This document shows, piece after piece, positions 19,935-30,091 of a stretch of DNA of 64,000 nucleotides. Made by a program: the position numbers and the translations under genes. The DNA lies in assembly GCA_021234155.1 (NCBI GenBank), contig JAJEKV010000240.1:250001-314000 (forward strand). Reading direction: 5' to 3'. Below the pieces are notes generated by a model that ran no database searches, was not told where the DNA came from, and saw only the letters and a list, made by a program, of their open reading frames with translations. Numbering within the stretch: position 1 is the stretch's first letter; each line of letters begins with the position of its first letter. The stretch comes from Isoetes taiwanensis. Its lineage: Eukaryota > Streptophyta > Lycopodiopsida > Isoetales > Isoetaceae.

Positions 19935-21311
19935 TTGAAGGACGAGAATCAAGGAATAATTGAGTTGCATGGAAGAAATGAGTTGGGAAGGAGTAGAAGA
20001 CTCCAACATCATGAAGGTGAAATAGAGAATATCTTTGATATTCTAATTTTGAAAAACTGTGATTTTCCAAAGAATTATAGTGAGTCAATAAGTGGAATAC
20101 ACTCAAAGCAGTGGCTTATGGCTATGCAAGAAGAGATGCATGCATTTCAAAAGACAGGCACTTATGAGGTGGTTGACAAGCCTAAAGATAAAAGTATTAT
20201 AGAAACAAACGGATTTAAAATAAAGCCTGGAGCAGATGGAAAATCAACAAAATTCAAGGCTAGACTGGTAGCACAGGGCTTTTCACAGAAAAAGGGGAAG
20301 GATTTTGATGAAACCTTCTCTTCTCTAGTGAAAATAAATAGTTTAATAATATTGCTTGCCATAGCTAACTCATGTGATCTCGAAATACATCACATGGATG
20401 TCAGCACATCATTCTTGAATGCAAAATTAGAAGAAGAAGTTTATTTGAAACAAGCACCAGGATTTGAAGAAGAAGAGGGGAAGGTATGGAAATTGAAAAG
20501 AGCTGTGTATGGATTAAGGCAATCTCCAAGAGAATGGTATAAATGTATGGACAGATACTTGCGAGAGCAAGGATTTGAAAAACTAAATTATGATGGGAAC
20601 TTGTATAGGTTCAGAAATGGAAAAGAATGGTGCATTATAGCATTATGTGTGGATGATAACATCATGGTGGCGAAGGGGATAAAAACCTTACTCCAATACA
20701 AAGAAATACTCAATAACAGATTTTAGATGACTGGCCTTGGTGAATTAAAAAGATTTTTGGGCATTGAAGTATACAGGGACAGAAATAGCAGACTTCTGGC
20801 TCTAAGCCAACAAACACATATTCAAAACATGTTGAGTAGGTTTGGAATGAAGGATTGTAATATAGCAAGTACTCCTATTGTGCCAGGTCACAAAATTTCA
20901 AAGAAGACGAGTCCTCAAACAGAAGAAGAACAAAAACAAATGGAGGAAGTGCCATATAGATCATTAATTGGATGTTTGTCATATGTTGCTAATTGTACAA
21001 GGTCTGACATAGCATTTGTTGTAAATCTTTTGAGCAGATACAATCATATCCCTGGACGAGCATATTGGATTGCAGCTAAGAGAATTTTGAATTATTTAAA
21101 AGGCACTATGCATTTTGGCATTATGTATAACACATGTGAGTTAAATTTAAAAGCATATTGTGATCCTGACTGGGGAGGGGATTTTGAGCAAAGAAGATCT
21201 ACATCAGGTTATGTAACCGTGTTGGGAGGTGCACCAGTTCTTGGAAATGTAAAAAACAGGGCAGTATTGCATTGTCAAGTGCTGAAGCAGAATATAACTC
21301 TTCCTCATTAG
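19935..21311 (+). pseudogene. copia reverse transcriptase
   Basis: Copia RT blocks: KFKARLVAQGFSQKKGKDF, HHMDVSTSFLNAKLEEEVY (motif A), VWKLKRAVYGLRQSPREWY and ALCVDDNIMVA (the YVDD box as CVDD). An in-frame TAG at 20724-20726 precedes GELKRFLGIEVYRD. The downstream frame carries YRSLIGCLSYVANCTRSDI and LKAYCDPDWGGD. One stop and one shift disable it. Confidence 0.9.
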
Positions 21312-21633
21312 CAGTAAAAGAAATTTTGTGGGAGAGAAAACTCATAAATGAACTTGGATTTAATCAGCCAAACCCTACTGTGCTGTATTGTGATAGTACT
21401 AGCTGCATAGCTATGTCAAAGAATTTAGTTCTGCATGAAAGGTCTAAACATATAGAGATGGAGATTCATTTTATAAGAGATATGGTTGAAAAGAATCAGG
21501 TTCACTTGACATATATCAGTAGAAAAGAACAATTGGCTGATGTGCTGACCAAGGCATTACCAGTGACAAGATTTGAAGAACTAAGAAGTTTATTAAAGTG
21601 TTGCAATTCAAAAATATTACATGAAGGGGAGAA
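21272..21633 (+). pseudogene. copia RNase H
   Basis: Overlapping frame with LSSAEAEYNSSS, VLYCDSTSCIAMSKN, HERSKHIEMEIHFIRD and RKEQLADVLTKAL. Catalytic Glu and Asp positions are present, but the domain is shifted from its N-terminal part near 21280. Its end runs into the purine tract GAAGGGGAGAA (21623-21633). Confidence 0.85.
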
Positions 21634-22282
21634 TGATGAAGTTTGGTCATGTAATATTTGTAATATTATAGTGATTGCAAACACTGGTGCAGATGTTCAT
21701 AATATTCAAAGATAGGTTAAGGTTGGAGGTAAGGCATGTTGTATTATAAGATCGAAGGGGAGATCTACAAACATGCATTATAAGTTTAAGAAAATCTATA
21801 TGAAATATTTAACACATATGACCTAGTTCATTTGAAGACAAGGTCATTATTTTAACTATGAAATTATTTTAGAAGGTAGAGACCATATTGGGCATGACCA
21901 TGTCGGTGAAATGAAATCATGACAAAATTGTCTCAGTATATCGGCAAGGGGAGATCGGTCCGGCTAATCGGCTGGACCTAAAAGGTTAAAGCAAGAAGCA
22001 TTAACAGGATGAGACGATCCGGGGGCTTGTATGTTTGCATTGCAGATTGAATCAAAGATTGAGCTTGGGTTGTCGAAAGGAAAAGTCAATATTGCTACAG
22101 TAACCTGGTCAAAACCAAATGAACACTGAATTTCAATATAATTGTGAAGGTTCGATGAGTATATTGTGAGTTCAATTATTGTCTTGTAACCATTGCTAGC
22201 CTAGTGATCTTTGTCTTGTATAATCTTGAGTAGTGCATTATCAAAGTGTTGGCAAGGAAATAATCTAGACAAATTCTCTTCA
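21634..22282 (+). repeat. 3' LTR of the copia element
   Basis: 649 bp, TG...CA, immediately after the polypurine tract and followed by ATCGA (22283-22287). Confidence 0.95.
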
Positions 22283-23371
22283 ATCGAGATAGTGGTGCTC
22301 GCTTGACCACCACTTGTCTAGGTCTGTATTCGACCCTGAAACCAGAACCAAAACTATGTTGGCAAAACTTGGTGCCTTCGGCAGACCAAGTCTACACTCA
22401 TGTTCCAGCTCGTATATGGAATACAAGATCTTGTTGGTGAAATTAATATCAGCTGCCCATTGTGACACAGCAGTTGTCTCATTGCCCGGCATGCAAAAGA
22501 TAAGGAAACTGAAAGTATTCAGCTCGGTCATGTCCAGACAAGTCTTGTATCACTGCTCAATGTCAGTCTTTTCATAAAATAGGGTGGGGTCTTCGATCAT
22601 ATTCATGGCAAATAGTGCCACGGGCCCAGCCGCCAGTTCCAGACCACCGAACCCCTTGTGTGCCAAGGTTACCAAGAAGGTAGGGGAGCTATCGTCTGTC
22701 TTAAATGGGACCACCCCGAATCCAAGCTTCTGCTTCAGAAGTGCCATAGCACGTTCAGGGAAGGGGGCAGTTTTGACGTTACGCTTTAGCTTCGTGTTGA
22801 TGTAGGGTTGACATAGCTGGTTCAACTCCTTCATGTCATCCTCATCAAGCGCAACCTTCTCCTTATAATAATCAAAATCATGGCATGCATTGGATGCAAC
22901 ATTGCAAAACTCTGTGATGCCTTCTTCCAATGCACGTCGTCTCTTTAGGACTGTGGCATAATCCTTTGCGTCCTGCATTTTTGAACTCCTAGTCTTCCTT
23001 AGCAGGATTATCCCATCCAGGATTTTGCCCTGTAGGTCAAGCGTTTCTTTGTCCGTAAAGCCCTGTATCATTTTCATGAACTGCTTGTCGAACAACTTTG
23101 GGTCCGGCCTAGTTGGCAATTCTCCTTTGTTGTCCTTAAGCTTGCCTCTTGTCCAGAGAGCCCATATCTCAGTCCATTTTATCCAAACCACCTCACTGCA
23201 GAGAATGAGGTCATATTGGTCAGATAGAGATTCCTTGGCCTTTCTTGATGTTCTCTTCTTTTTCTCATCTTCATCATCCCCCTAATCATCTTCCTGGCCT
23301 TCCAAAAGAACATATCTGCAGAGTTTCTTGAAGGTCCACTTATCCGAGGGAGCCCTGTTTCCTTTAGGCCA
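22283..23371 (-). CDS. Exon (5' part): methylase-like gene, upstream of the copia insertion
   Basis: Starts after a CCTCAG acceptor (23371) as WPKGNRAPSDKWTFKKLC, then a Lys/Glu stretch, VVWIKWTEIWALWTRG, a helical segment (TDKETLDLQGKIL, RRRALEEGITEF), PFPERAMALLKQKLGFGVV and ILYSIYELEHECRLG, ending WWSSEHHYLD at the target site. In-frame stops at 23284-23282 (TAG) and 22552-22550 (TGA) interrupt it. It directly joins 12886 in frame. I infer it is the helical insert and catalytic-loop half of the methylase-like domain; no clear DPPY box is present. Confidence 0.5.
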
Positions 23372-23971
23372 CTGAGGACAACCCAATGCTTCACTATTGC
23401 TGAGCATGTATGATCTGGTCAGGATACGGGCTGCAATCAATAAATGGAACTATGTCAGAGCATGGAAGGAGTACATCCACAGGGTTTCTCGACTCGCGAG
23501 TCGAGAATACCTAGAAGAAAACAAAAAAAAGGAGGATGCAGGGGCTTTCTCGACTCGCGAGTCGAGAATACCCACAGGAGAAGAGAAAACAGAGGAAGCC
23601 ATATAGAGTCTTTCTCGACTCGCGAGTCAAGAAGGCCAAAGTGAAAGCATTGCGCATTCCCAAATCTTGATTTCATGCCTCTTTGAACGATGGAACTTAG
23701 AATGTAAACTAAGCTACATTGCCCAAAGAGGCAAGGAAAGAAAGATTGGGAAGGCTCGATGCTTTTACTCATCAACCACTAATCTCTAATGAATCCTTTC
23801 ATGCTTGTTTTCTGTTTTTCTCTGGGTAGAGGAAAACAGAAAACAGCCATACAGAGTCTTTCTGGCATCGCGAGTCGAGAAAGCCTGAGAAAGAAGGGAA
23901 AAAAAGGATGCAGGGGCGATTCTCGACTCGCGAGAGTCGAGAATCGCCCTGGAGCAGGGACAGTAAATTAC
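23372..23971 (-). other. Intron with five palindrome copies
   Basis: Bounded by an AAG/GTAATT donor (23972/23971) and a CCTCAG acceptor. Contains palindromes at 23486-23507, 23545-23568, 23610-23632, ~23858-23882 and a larger perfect one at 23914-23949 (16-bp arms GGGCGATTCTCGACTC and complement around GCGA). Confidence 0.75.
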
Positions 23972-24519
23972 CTTATGTAGCTGACACTTGCTGCTATTGT
24001 ATTCTGACAGTGCTAATGCGGGCGAGCTCTATTGGTGGCGTGCCCGCTGAGAGAACTCTGTACTCTTATTTGGAATATCTATCCTTGATCCTTTGCGGGA
24101 CTTCCTTTTCTATCTGCAATAATTGTACTACCCTCACTGAATGCTGACCGTCCACAACCCAGAACCTCACATCTTTTCCCTTCAGATCTTCCTTAGTGCT
24201 CCACCTGAACAACTCACTAGTAGCTCTGCTGAATGGTATGACATCCGCAGGCATTGGATCCGCAACGGGATGACGTACCATGAGGTTCAGAATCTCTAGC
24301 ATGTGAGCTGGTGGCCAATTCCCAATGGATAATATTGAGCCAGCCGCTCCATCTTTTGGGCCCCTCTCTGTGATTTTCTTATCTGGTCATCTGGATCCAA
24401 GAATTGGGAATCAACCATTTCATCCTCTTCATCTGCATCTGAATCCTCTCGAGTACATTCTGTGTCCACACTTGCAGTCCTCTCTGGAGTTTTCTCTTTC
24501 TGAACTACATCCTTAGTAA
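23972..24519 (-). CDS. Exon: acidic linker and ParB/Srx-like domain
   Basis: After a CTACACAG acceptor: VTKDVVQKEKTPERT, an acidic run (DSDADEEDEMVD), DPDDQIRK, a one-base shift, then SIGNWPPAHMLEIL, PMPADVIPFSRAT, DLKGKDVRFWVVDGQHSVRVVQLL. The (F/W)VVDGQHR-type motif preceded by a substrate-choice segment is characteristic of ParB N-terminal/sulfiredoxin-like domains, which in prokaryotes often precede DNA methylases. Stops TAA (24068-24066) and TAG (~23992) are followed by more in-frame coding-like sequence (EYRVLSAG, IELARISTVRIQ). Domain call is inference. Confidence 0.45.
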
Positions 24520-24544
24520 CTGTGTAGAGTGCTTTAGAGTCTTA

Positions 24545-25139
24545 AGCACGTTGGACGTGAAGTTCCCGGTGTTGAAAAGCTTCTCTCTCACTCTGGAAAT
24601 CTCCATTCTGAGCTCCCTTGATGTGAGGATTCCGGTCTCCTTCATCCCTTCCAAATCCTTCCAGCCAAGATTCTGGCAATTTAAAGGCGCCGGCCTCTTG
24701 TCGGTCCCTTGGCCTTGCTCATTGAAGTGGAAGAATAATTGGAGACAGATAATTTCTTGGTGTGATATAATTTACTCGTCAAGTAATCTTCCACATACAA
24801 TGTAAGATGTTTGGAATCTGGGGCAGCAACGGAGAGGACCACACCGGCCTTCTTGTACTTGTCGCCGGAACTCTTTTTATCCCTCTGCCAAAGGAACAGA
24901 TCTTTCTCCTTCCCACAGGATGTGACTTCGACATACCATCAGCAATCTGCAGGTGTTTCCAGTAGCTCTGTCTCCAATCCTTCAATAACGAAGAATGGAG
25001 TTCTACTAGCGATCACTAGCATCTCTACCGTAAATATTGCAAAAAAGATGAATCAGAAAAGGTGGATGAATTGAATCAAAATTGAGAGCTTACCTAGAGT
25101 CGTGGTCTTTCTTTTCTTCGTTCCACTAGAACCCGCCAT
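24545..25139 (-). CDS. Exons 1-2: N-terminus of the ParB/methylase/FCP1-like gene
   Basis: Exon 1 is 25139-25094: MAGSSGTKKRKTTTL, with a basic nuclear-signal-like KKRK, ending CTAG/GTAAGC in phase 1. Exon 2 starts ~25005 after GCTAG in matching phase: VELHSSLLKDWRQSYWKHLQIAD, then after a one-base shift near 24950 GKEKDLFLWQRDKKSSG, YKKAGVVLSVAAPDSKH, TLYVEDYLTSKL, and finally SRELRMEISRVREKLF. No known domain recognised in this part. Confidence 0.5.
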
Positions 25140-25400
25140 CTGCTCCGGCGCCCCGCTTCTTCGTTGGAGTCGTCATGTCAGAATGCCAGCACTGTCTCTT
25201 GCTACTCGAATTCCCTTCTAAACTGAGTCTCTTCCGGGTCTTTGAGATTTTGGGACTGCACGTAAAAAAAAAAGGTACCGGCATGTTCTTAAATTCGAAA
25301 TTAAGGACATACAATCATTTAAGGCAAAAAAGTGGGCTAATGGTACAATACGACCAACTTTAGCCCACCGAAATACTAATTCGAAATTGATCATTTCTAG

Positions 25401-25643
25401 GGACTAAGTGTATCGAGCGCAGCGGAGATTATCGGGCACATAGTCTTATTGGGTCTTAGCAGCCAGAAGCTGAGAGAGATTCTGAACGAGTTCCCGGATG
25501 GCGCCACGACGCTGTAAGCTCCTAACAACGGTTTAATCTGTGTCTCATTCTAACTGCGTGTCTTGTTCAAACTAGTTGATTTGATCGATGTGCGTGGGGC
25601 GAAGGTAGCAGCCGGAGATGAGCTGGAGGACATGGACATTTGA
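25401..25643 (+). other. Possible exon remnants of another plus-strand gene
   Basis: After a TTTCTAG acceptor-like site 25401-25513 reads GLSVSSAAEIIGHIVLLG, LREILNEFPDGATT and meets a GTAAGC donor. 25577-25643 reads DLIDVRGAKVAAGDELEDMDI and a stop. The two pieces look like the end of one protein, but their phases do not match at the visible splice sites, so this is either a decayed gene or chance. Family not recognised. Confidence 0.3.
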
Positions 25644-25689
25644 AATTGGTTGGTCGAGGGCCTTTTGTGTGTAAAACTCCAGCTCTGTG

Positions 25690-26641
25690 TAAGCCTCGAG
25701 GGTCTTCTTGACTCGCGAGTCGAGAAAGCCACCAGCGCTCCCTAGGGATGCAGTTCAAATGCATTCCCATGTGGTTAGTCGCAGAGGCCTCCACCCATGA
25801 GTCCGAGCCCCTCCCCTTCGCAATATTCGAGGAAGATAGTTCGAAGGAGAGTGGCTCAGACGCGCTAGAGGCACCTGTGACTCAAAACAGGGGAATGCAC
25901 TAGAGCTTGGGTGGGTCAAGGGCGGATGTGGATTAAGGTCCCCGCATCGTGAGTCGAGAAAGCCCCGGCAAGCACCTTAGGGATGCGGTTCAAATGCATT
26001 CCCACGTGGTTAGTCATGAGAGGCCTCCACCCAGTCCGAGCCCCTCCCCTTCGCAATATTCGAGGAAGATGGTTCGAAGGAGAGTGGCTCTGACTGGGTA
26101 GAGGCACCTGCAACCCGTAACAGGAGAATGCACTAGAGCTTGGGCGGGTCAAGGGCGGATGTGGATTAAGGTCTCCGCATTGCTGTGTGTGAGACTCGTG
26201 GGCCTTCTCGACTCGCGAGTCGAGAAAGCAACCAGCGTGCCTTAGGGATGCAGTTCAAATGCATTGCCCTGTGGTTAGTCGCAGAGGCCTCCACCCAGTC
26301 CGAGCCCCACCCCTTCGCAATATTCGAGGAAGATGGTTCAAGGAGAGTGGCTCCGGACCGAGTGGAGTCCTTCTCATGCACCGTGAACAAGAGAATGCAC
26401 TAGAGCTTGGGCGGGTCAAGGGCAGATGTGGATTAAGGTCTCCGCATTGCTGTGTGTGAGACTCATGGGCCTTCTCGACTCGCGAGTCGAGAAAGCAGCC
26501 AGCGTGCCTTAAGGATGCAGTTCAAATGCATTCCCCTGTGGTTAGTTGCAGAGGCCTCCACTCAGTCCGAGCCCCTCCCCTTCGCAATATTCGAGGAAGA
26601 TGGTTCGAAGGACACACTGGAGAATGCACACAGAAGCGTTA
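25690..26641 (+). repeat. Four tandem ~235-267-bp units, each with the palindrome
   Basis: The word AATATTCGAGGAAGAT marks units at 25822, 26055, 26319 and 26586 (spacing 233, 264, 267). Each unit starts near a copy of the palindrome (25705-25728, degenerate ~25941-25963, 26202-26227, 26471-26494), continues with a shared TTCAAATGCATTGCC-like block and ends with GATTAAGGTC. The last unit is cut by the gypsy insertion at 26641. Frames on both strands over it are repeat translation. Confidence 0.85.
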
Positions 26642-27212
26642 TGTTTGGGATCTGGGTTCGGGAACTCCTGCAAGACAGCCCTCTGTGAGGACCCTTGGAT
26701 CTCACAGGAGAATCCGGGGGGACTATGTCACGCGGGATTTGCAAGAAAAGAACAAGAAGAAGAAAACGGAACAGAAAAGAACAATGAGAGGAAAATGATA
26801 TGCTTCTTTGATATCAATGATGAACATACATGAGCTCTCGCAATCGAGAGAAGACTGAAGAGAGACAAGACTCAAAACTCATCTAGCCCTCATATGCTAG
26901 CTCTACTCATATATATAGTACAATGGCCTTTGGCCCAATATAGACACTCGACCGATCTGGGTGCCGACTCACGGAAGGAGGCCTGATTTTGCGTGAATGT
27001 TGGCGGTGTCTCTTGAAGTGCCTAGAATCACTTGACGCCGGCCTTGAGGCGGTGACGGCCCCTCACTTGTCCGGCGGCGCCTCTTGATAGGCTGCTGCTT
27101 GGTCTTCTCTTGGGGCCTTGGATGGCTGACCCGCGGGTGATCAAGGATCCTTGAGCTTGACCTGGTCCGTCAGATGATGAATAGTCCTGTACTGTAAGGC
27201 ATGGGACTAACA
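26642..27212 (-). repeat. 3' LTR of the gypsy element
   Basis: 571 bp; on the minus strand it starts TGTTAGTCC and ends CA. A polypurine tract (plus-strand CTCCCCCACC, 27213-27222) lies just inside it. Matches the other LTR with scattered small indels. Confidence 0.95.
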
Positions 27213-27222
27213 CTCCCCCACC

Positions 27223-28397
27223 AAACACACCCCGTGAAGAAAAGGAGGAAGTGTCTCCGAGGGGGGAAGCCCTCGGCCTGAAAGTGATCCTCGGGGGAGT
27301 GAGGACCCGCACCATTATGGTAATCGCTAATGAGATCCCGGGCGCTTTTGAAGAGCAGAGGAGTGTTGAGCCCAAGGGCGGGATCGGGCGCCAATGAGAA
27401 AATGAGAGCGCATTCATGTCTTCAAGGGCCGCATGGGCTTCGTGAAGAAACAAACCGCACTCCATGAGGAGGCAAAGTCCGAGACCTAAAGCACCGACGC
27501 TAGCATTCGGATTGCAAGAAAAGATGGGGATTCGCCGATTTGAGGAGCTGACCAGAGGCTCTTGAGAGCAAAGACGTAAAACCCGCCGACGGTGGACCGA
27601 AAGGTCGGGGGAGGTGGCAAGATCTTTGCAAGACCCGAGGAGGCCATAAATGGCATCCTCGGTCGAGCAACAACCACGCATTATTGGCAATATAGATCCG
27701 TGTTTCATTAGTGTCTAAGGTGGCATTATCCTCCCAAGCCCGGATCGTCGGACGGCGGGGATCCCACAGGAGATCCCGTCGAGATTTGAGGCAGAGTGGA
27801 TCCGGCGTGGCCATCCATGACCTTGGTCCGAAGGGAAGACGCCAATCGAAGTAAGAAACCTGGGGCGTGGGGGCACCTGAGAAGCATACTGGAGAGGGAG
27901 GGGGCCCGTGGGTGGGGCTGCTGAGCCTGCTCCCTGAATTCACTGACAAGGGCAGGATCTAGAGCCTTGCACCAACGATCCCACTCGGAGGCGGGGGGCG
28001 AGAGTAAGCGGGGAGGGCTATCCCAACCCGTGGGAACTGTCTTGCTATCGTAAGAGCACGCAGATTGATTGTAACCGCCGTCTTTGCATGTAAACTTGTG
28101 CAAAGGGAAGATCCTCGGGATGTCCCAGATACTTCCTTATTTGTTGCAGCGCTTCAGCTTGCCAGAGAGGCAAATGATGAGCAAGCTCCGGCATGTACTC
28201 TTGATGAAGAGCATGTGTCTGGTCATGATTAGACAGATAGGGGTTGTTATCCAAAAGCAACCATTGAAGTGTAGGGTCACCCTGAAAGTTCTGATGTGGC
28301 CCATCTCGAAATTTGTCCTGTGTATCTGCCAGATAGAAATCATGAAAAATGTATGTCATTGGCTGAACAACTCTGAAGGTGATCATATCCGGATCGT
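27223..28397 (-). pseudogene. gypsy extra ORF, C-terminal part
   Basis: Continues the frame broken by the nested element: PDMITFRVVQPMTYIFHDFY, DPTLQWLLLDNNPYL, YMPELAHHLPLWQAEAL, then through frame changes at ~28060, 27750 and 27500 (PPRLLSPPASEWDRWCKAL; GLCLLMECGLFLHEAHAAL) to FGGGVLVP at the purine tract. The joined frame at the insertion point reads HRGD then PDMIT. No known domain; position after integrase matches the additional ORFs of plant gypsy elements. Confidence 0.6.
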
Positions 28398-30091
28398 TGT
28401 GACGTTCCACATATTTATACGCCTTTTTAAGTATAAATACGTGACACGTCACTATGAATAATTAATGGCACATTAATTATTCATAAGCTAAGGTTAGCTA
28501 TGTTAATAATTAAATTATAAAGGTGGAAACCTAACCTTAAACCCTAATTCGAATTTAGGGCTTAATCTAATATTAAAAGGGCCTAAAATACCAAATTAGT
28601 TAATATTAGCCAACCCGGAGCTGCCACCTGGCCCAAATCGATTGGGCAAGGGAGAGTTACTAACTTGGAACCCAAATTGGGGTTTTGCACCCCCATTTCC
28701 CCCAATTCGAATTAGGAGCAAGTGGAGATGGAGGAGGAGGAGCAGCAGCCAGGCACCCTTCAGCAAATCGACCTGAGCTGAGCGCCTACCTTGGGATTGA
28801 GCTGAGCGCCACCTTGCCCAAGTACTTGCACCTGTGTGATCAGAGCTGAGCATCGAGTTTCAGAAGGATGGAGGCACCAAACGATAACGGGTCGAGCAGG
28901 AATACAGGTCGGTGGCTAGTATAGGCTGATATTCTAGGGTAGCGCCCCTTTTGGGCACTTGTGTGTTGTCTTGTATGTTCCTCTGTGCTTTTATTCGTAG
29001 GAACTAACCCTTGGTTGAAAAGGTAAGTTCTCTTTATATTTTGATTCGGGTTTTGCTCTCAAAGGATGAATTGATAGTTCTTTGCTTAGTTAGCACTCCC
29101 GAGATGGGGGATTACGGGAGGGTAGAGACCTCTGAGCCCATATATTGTAGTATGCTCCTAGATAAGGCCCTGTATTATCCCAATATTGCGGCCTGTGCAC
29201 AAGAGCCCACCGGGTCATAGATGCTATGGTACTGGCTTAGCACCAGACAAGGAACACAGTGGTGAAGTGGAGGTGGGGTCTTGCACGAACATAAAAAGGC
29301 TCCACAGGACTCCTATAGCGAGCTAGACACGATAAATAGGTCCACGTAGGGGCCGGGTATGGGTCCGACACTCCACGGGTGGGAAGGTGTGACCCGTATG
29401 GGGCACCTTGCACTTTGAGTAGATTTAGGGTGAGTAAGCCCGGATGCCGGATCGCGGGGGTGTGATGCGCACGTATTCTCTAGCTTCGCCCATGGAGCCC
29501 TGTGATTACGGAAGGGACGCTTCCGACTGCCTCATCGGACCAGGGGCTTCATGAACCCCAGAGTAGGCTCGGCCGGCGGTGATGCCTCGAGCCCGCGTCT
29601 CAGGAAGGCTATAGCGACGCCATAGCGTGAATTGACCCATCCGCAAAGTGTGCAATGGGAGGGGGATGGAGTGGACAACCCTAGCCAATGTTCTATGCCC
29701 AATAGCGCCATGTCAAGATTACATCGCGCTGATCTCTTGAGGCCTAGCCGTCGGTCGATCCTCACCGGAGTGCGAACGGGGTAGAACCATGGGTTTGGGG
29801 TGTTTTCTTAGGTTTAGATGCATATTCTTTGCCGTTGGATATGCCACCCTTCGTGGTGGTTATTTATATGTGATTTATGCTGTGTGCTAACCCTTGTATT
29901 CACGCTTCCGCGACGTAGGAGCCCCATTGAAGGCGTGGGCCGAATGACCCCTTCGTGTCCTTCTTTCGGGCATCGTATTATAGATGGCCCGAAATAGACG
30001 GAGGGCCCTGCTCATGGCGAGTTGGTCGCCATGGGAGGGGAAAGTCCCCGTATGTATACGTCCGAGGGTCGTATACATACGGGGACCTCCA
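28398..30091 (+). repeat. Left LTR of the nested element
   Basis: Aligned with 34442-36132 along its length; contains AATTAATGGCACATTAATTA-type palindromic AT sequence near its start. Its exact right end is uncertain because the last ~40 bp diverge. Several differences from the right LTR are block-like (see findings). Confidence 0.85.

Larger units (their letters stand above)
12892..22282 (+). mobile_element. Ty1/copia retrotransposon, interrupted by a LINE
   Basis: Complete LTRs (TG...CA), a perfect 5-bp target duplication ATCGA, an initiator-Met-type primer site after the 5' LTR and a purine tract before the 3' LTR define it exactly. Gag, integrase, RT and RNase H remnants are in order. 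A minus-strand LINE occupies about 13980-18700, and protease plus the first part of integrase are absent. Stops at 13790 and 20724 and a frameshift near 21280 show it is non-functional. It sits inside an exon of the minus-strand gene. Confidence 0.95.
11487..25139 (-). pseudogene. Host-type gene: ParB-like, DNA-methylase-like and FCP1-like domains; decayed and split by copia
   Basis: Exons with usable splice sites line up on the minus strand: 25139-25094 (ATG start), ~25005-24545, ~24519-23972, 23371-12435 (containing the copia insertion) and ~12170-11487. Removing 12892-22282 and one ATCGA copy leaves an uninterrupted frame across the insertion site (HHYLD then KFMTS). Five in-frame stops (24068-24066, ~23992, 23284-23282, 22552-22550, 11558-11556) and at least two indels (near 24950 and 24400) show decay, although splice sites remain. 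All five stops can arise from CAA, CAG or CGA by one C-to-T change. I recognise no single known gene with this architecture; domain calls are given per exon. Confidence 0.6.

Noticed and set aside
23400-26500. ORFs on both strands containing FSTRESR or LDSRVE
   Set aside because: They are translations of the palindrome and tandem repeats, present on both strands, with no domain or codon support.
25690-26641. CRISPR-like array
   Set aside because: Unit length of 233-267 bp with homologous rather than unique spacers; a plant tandem repeat.
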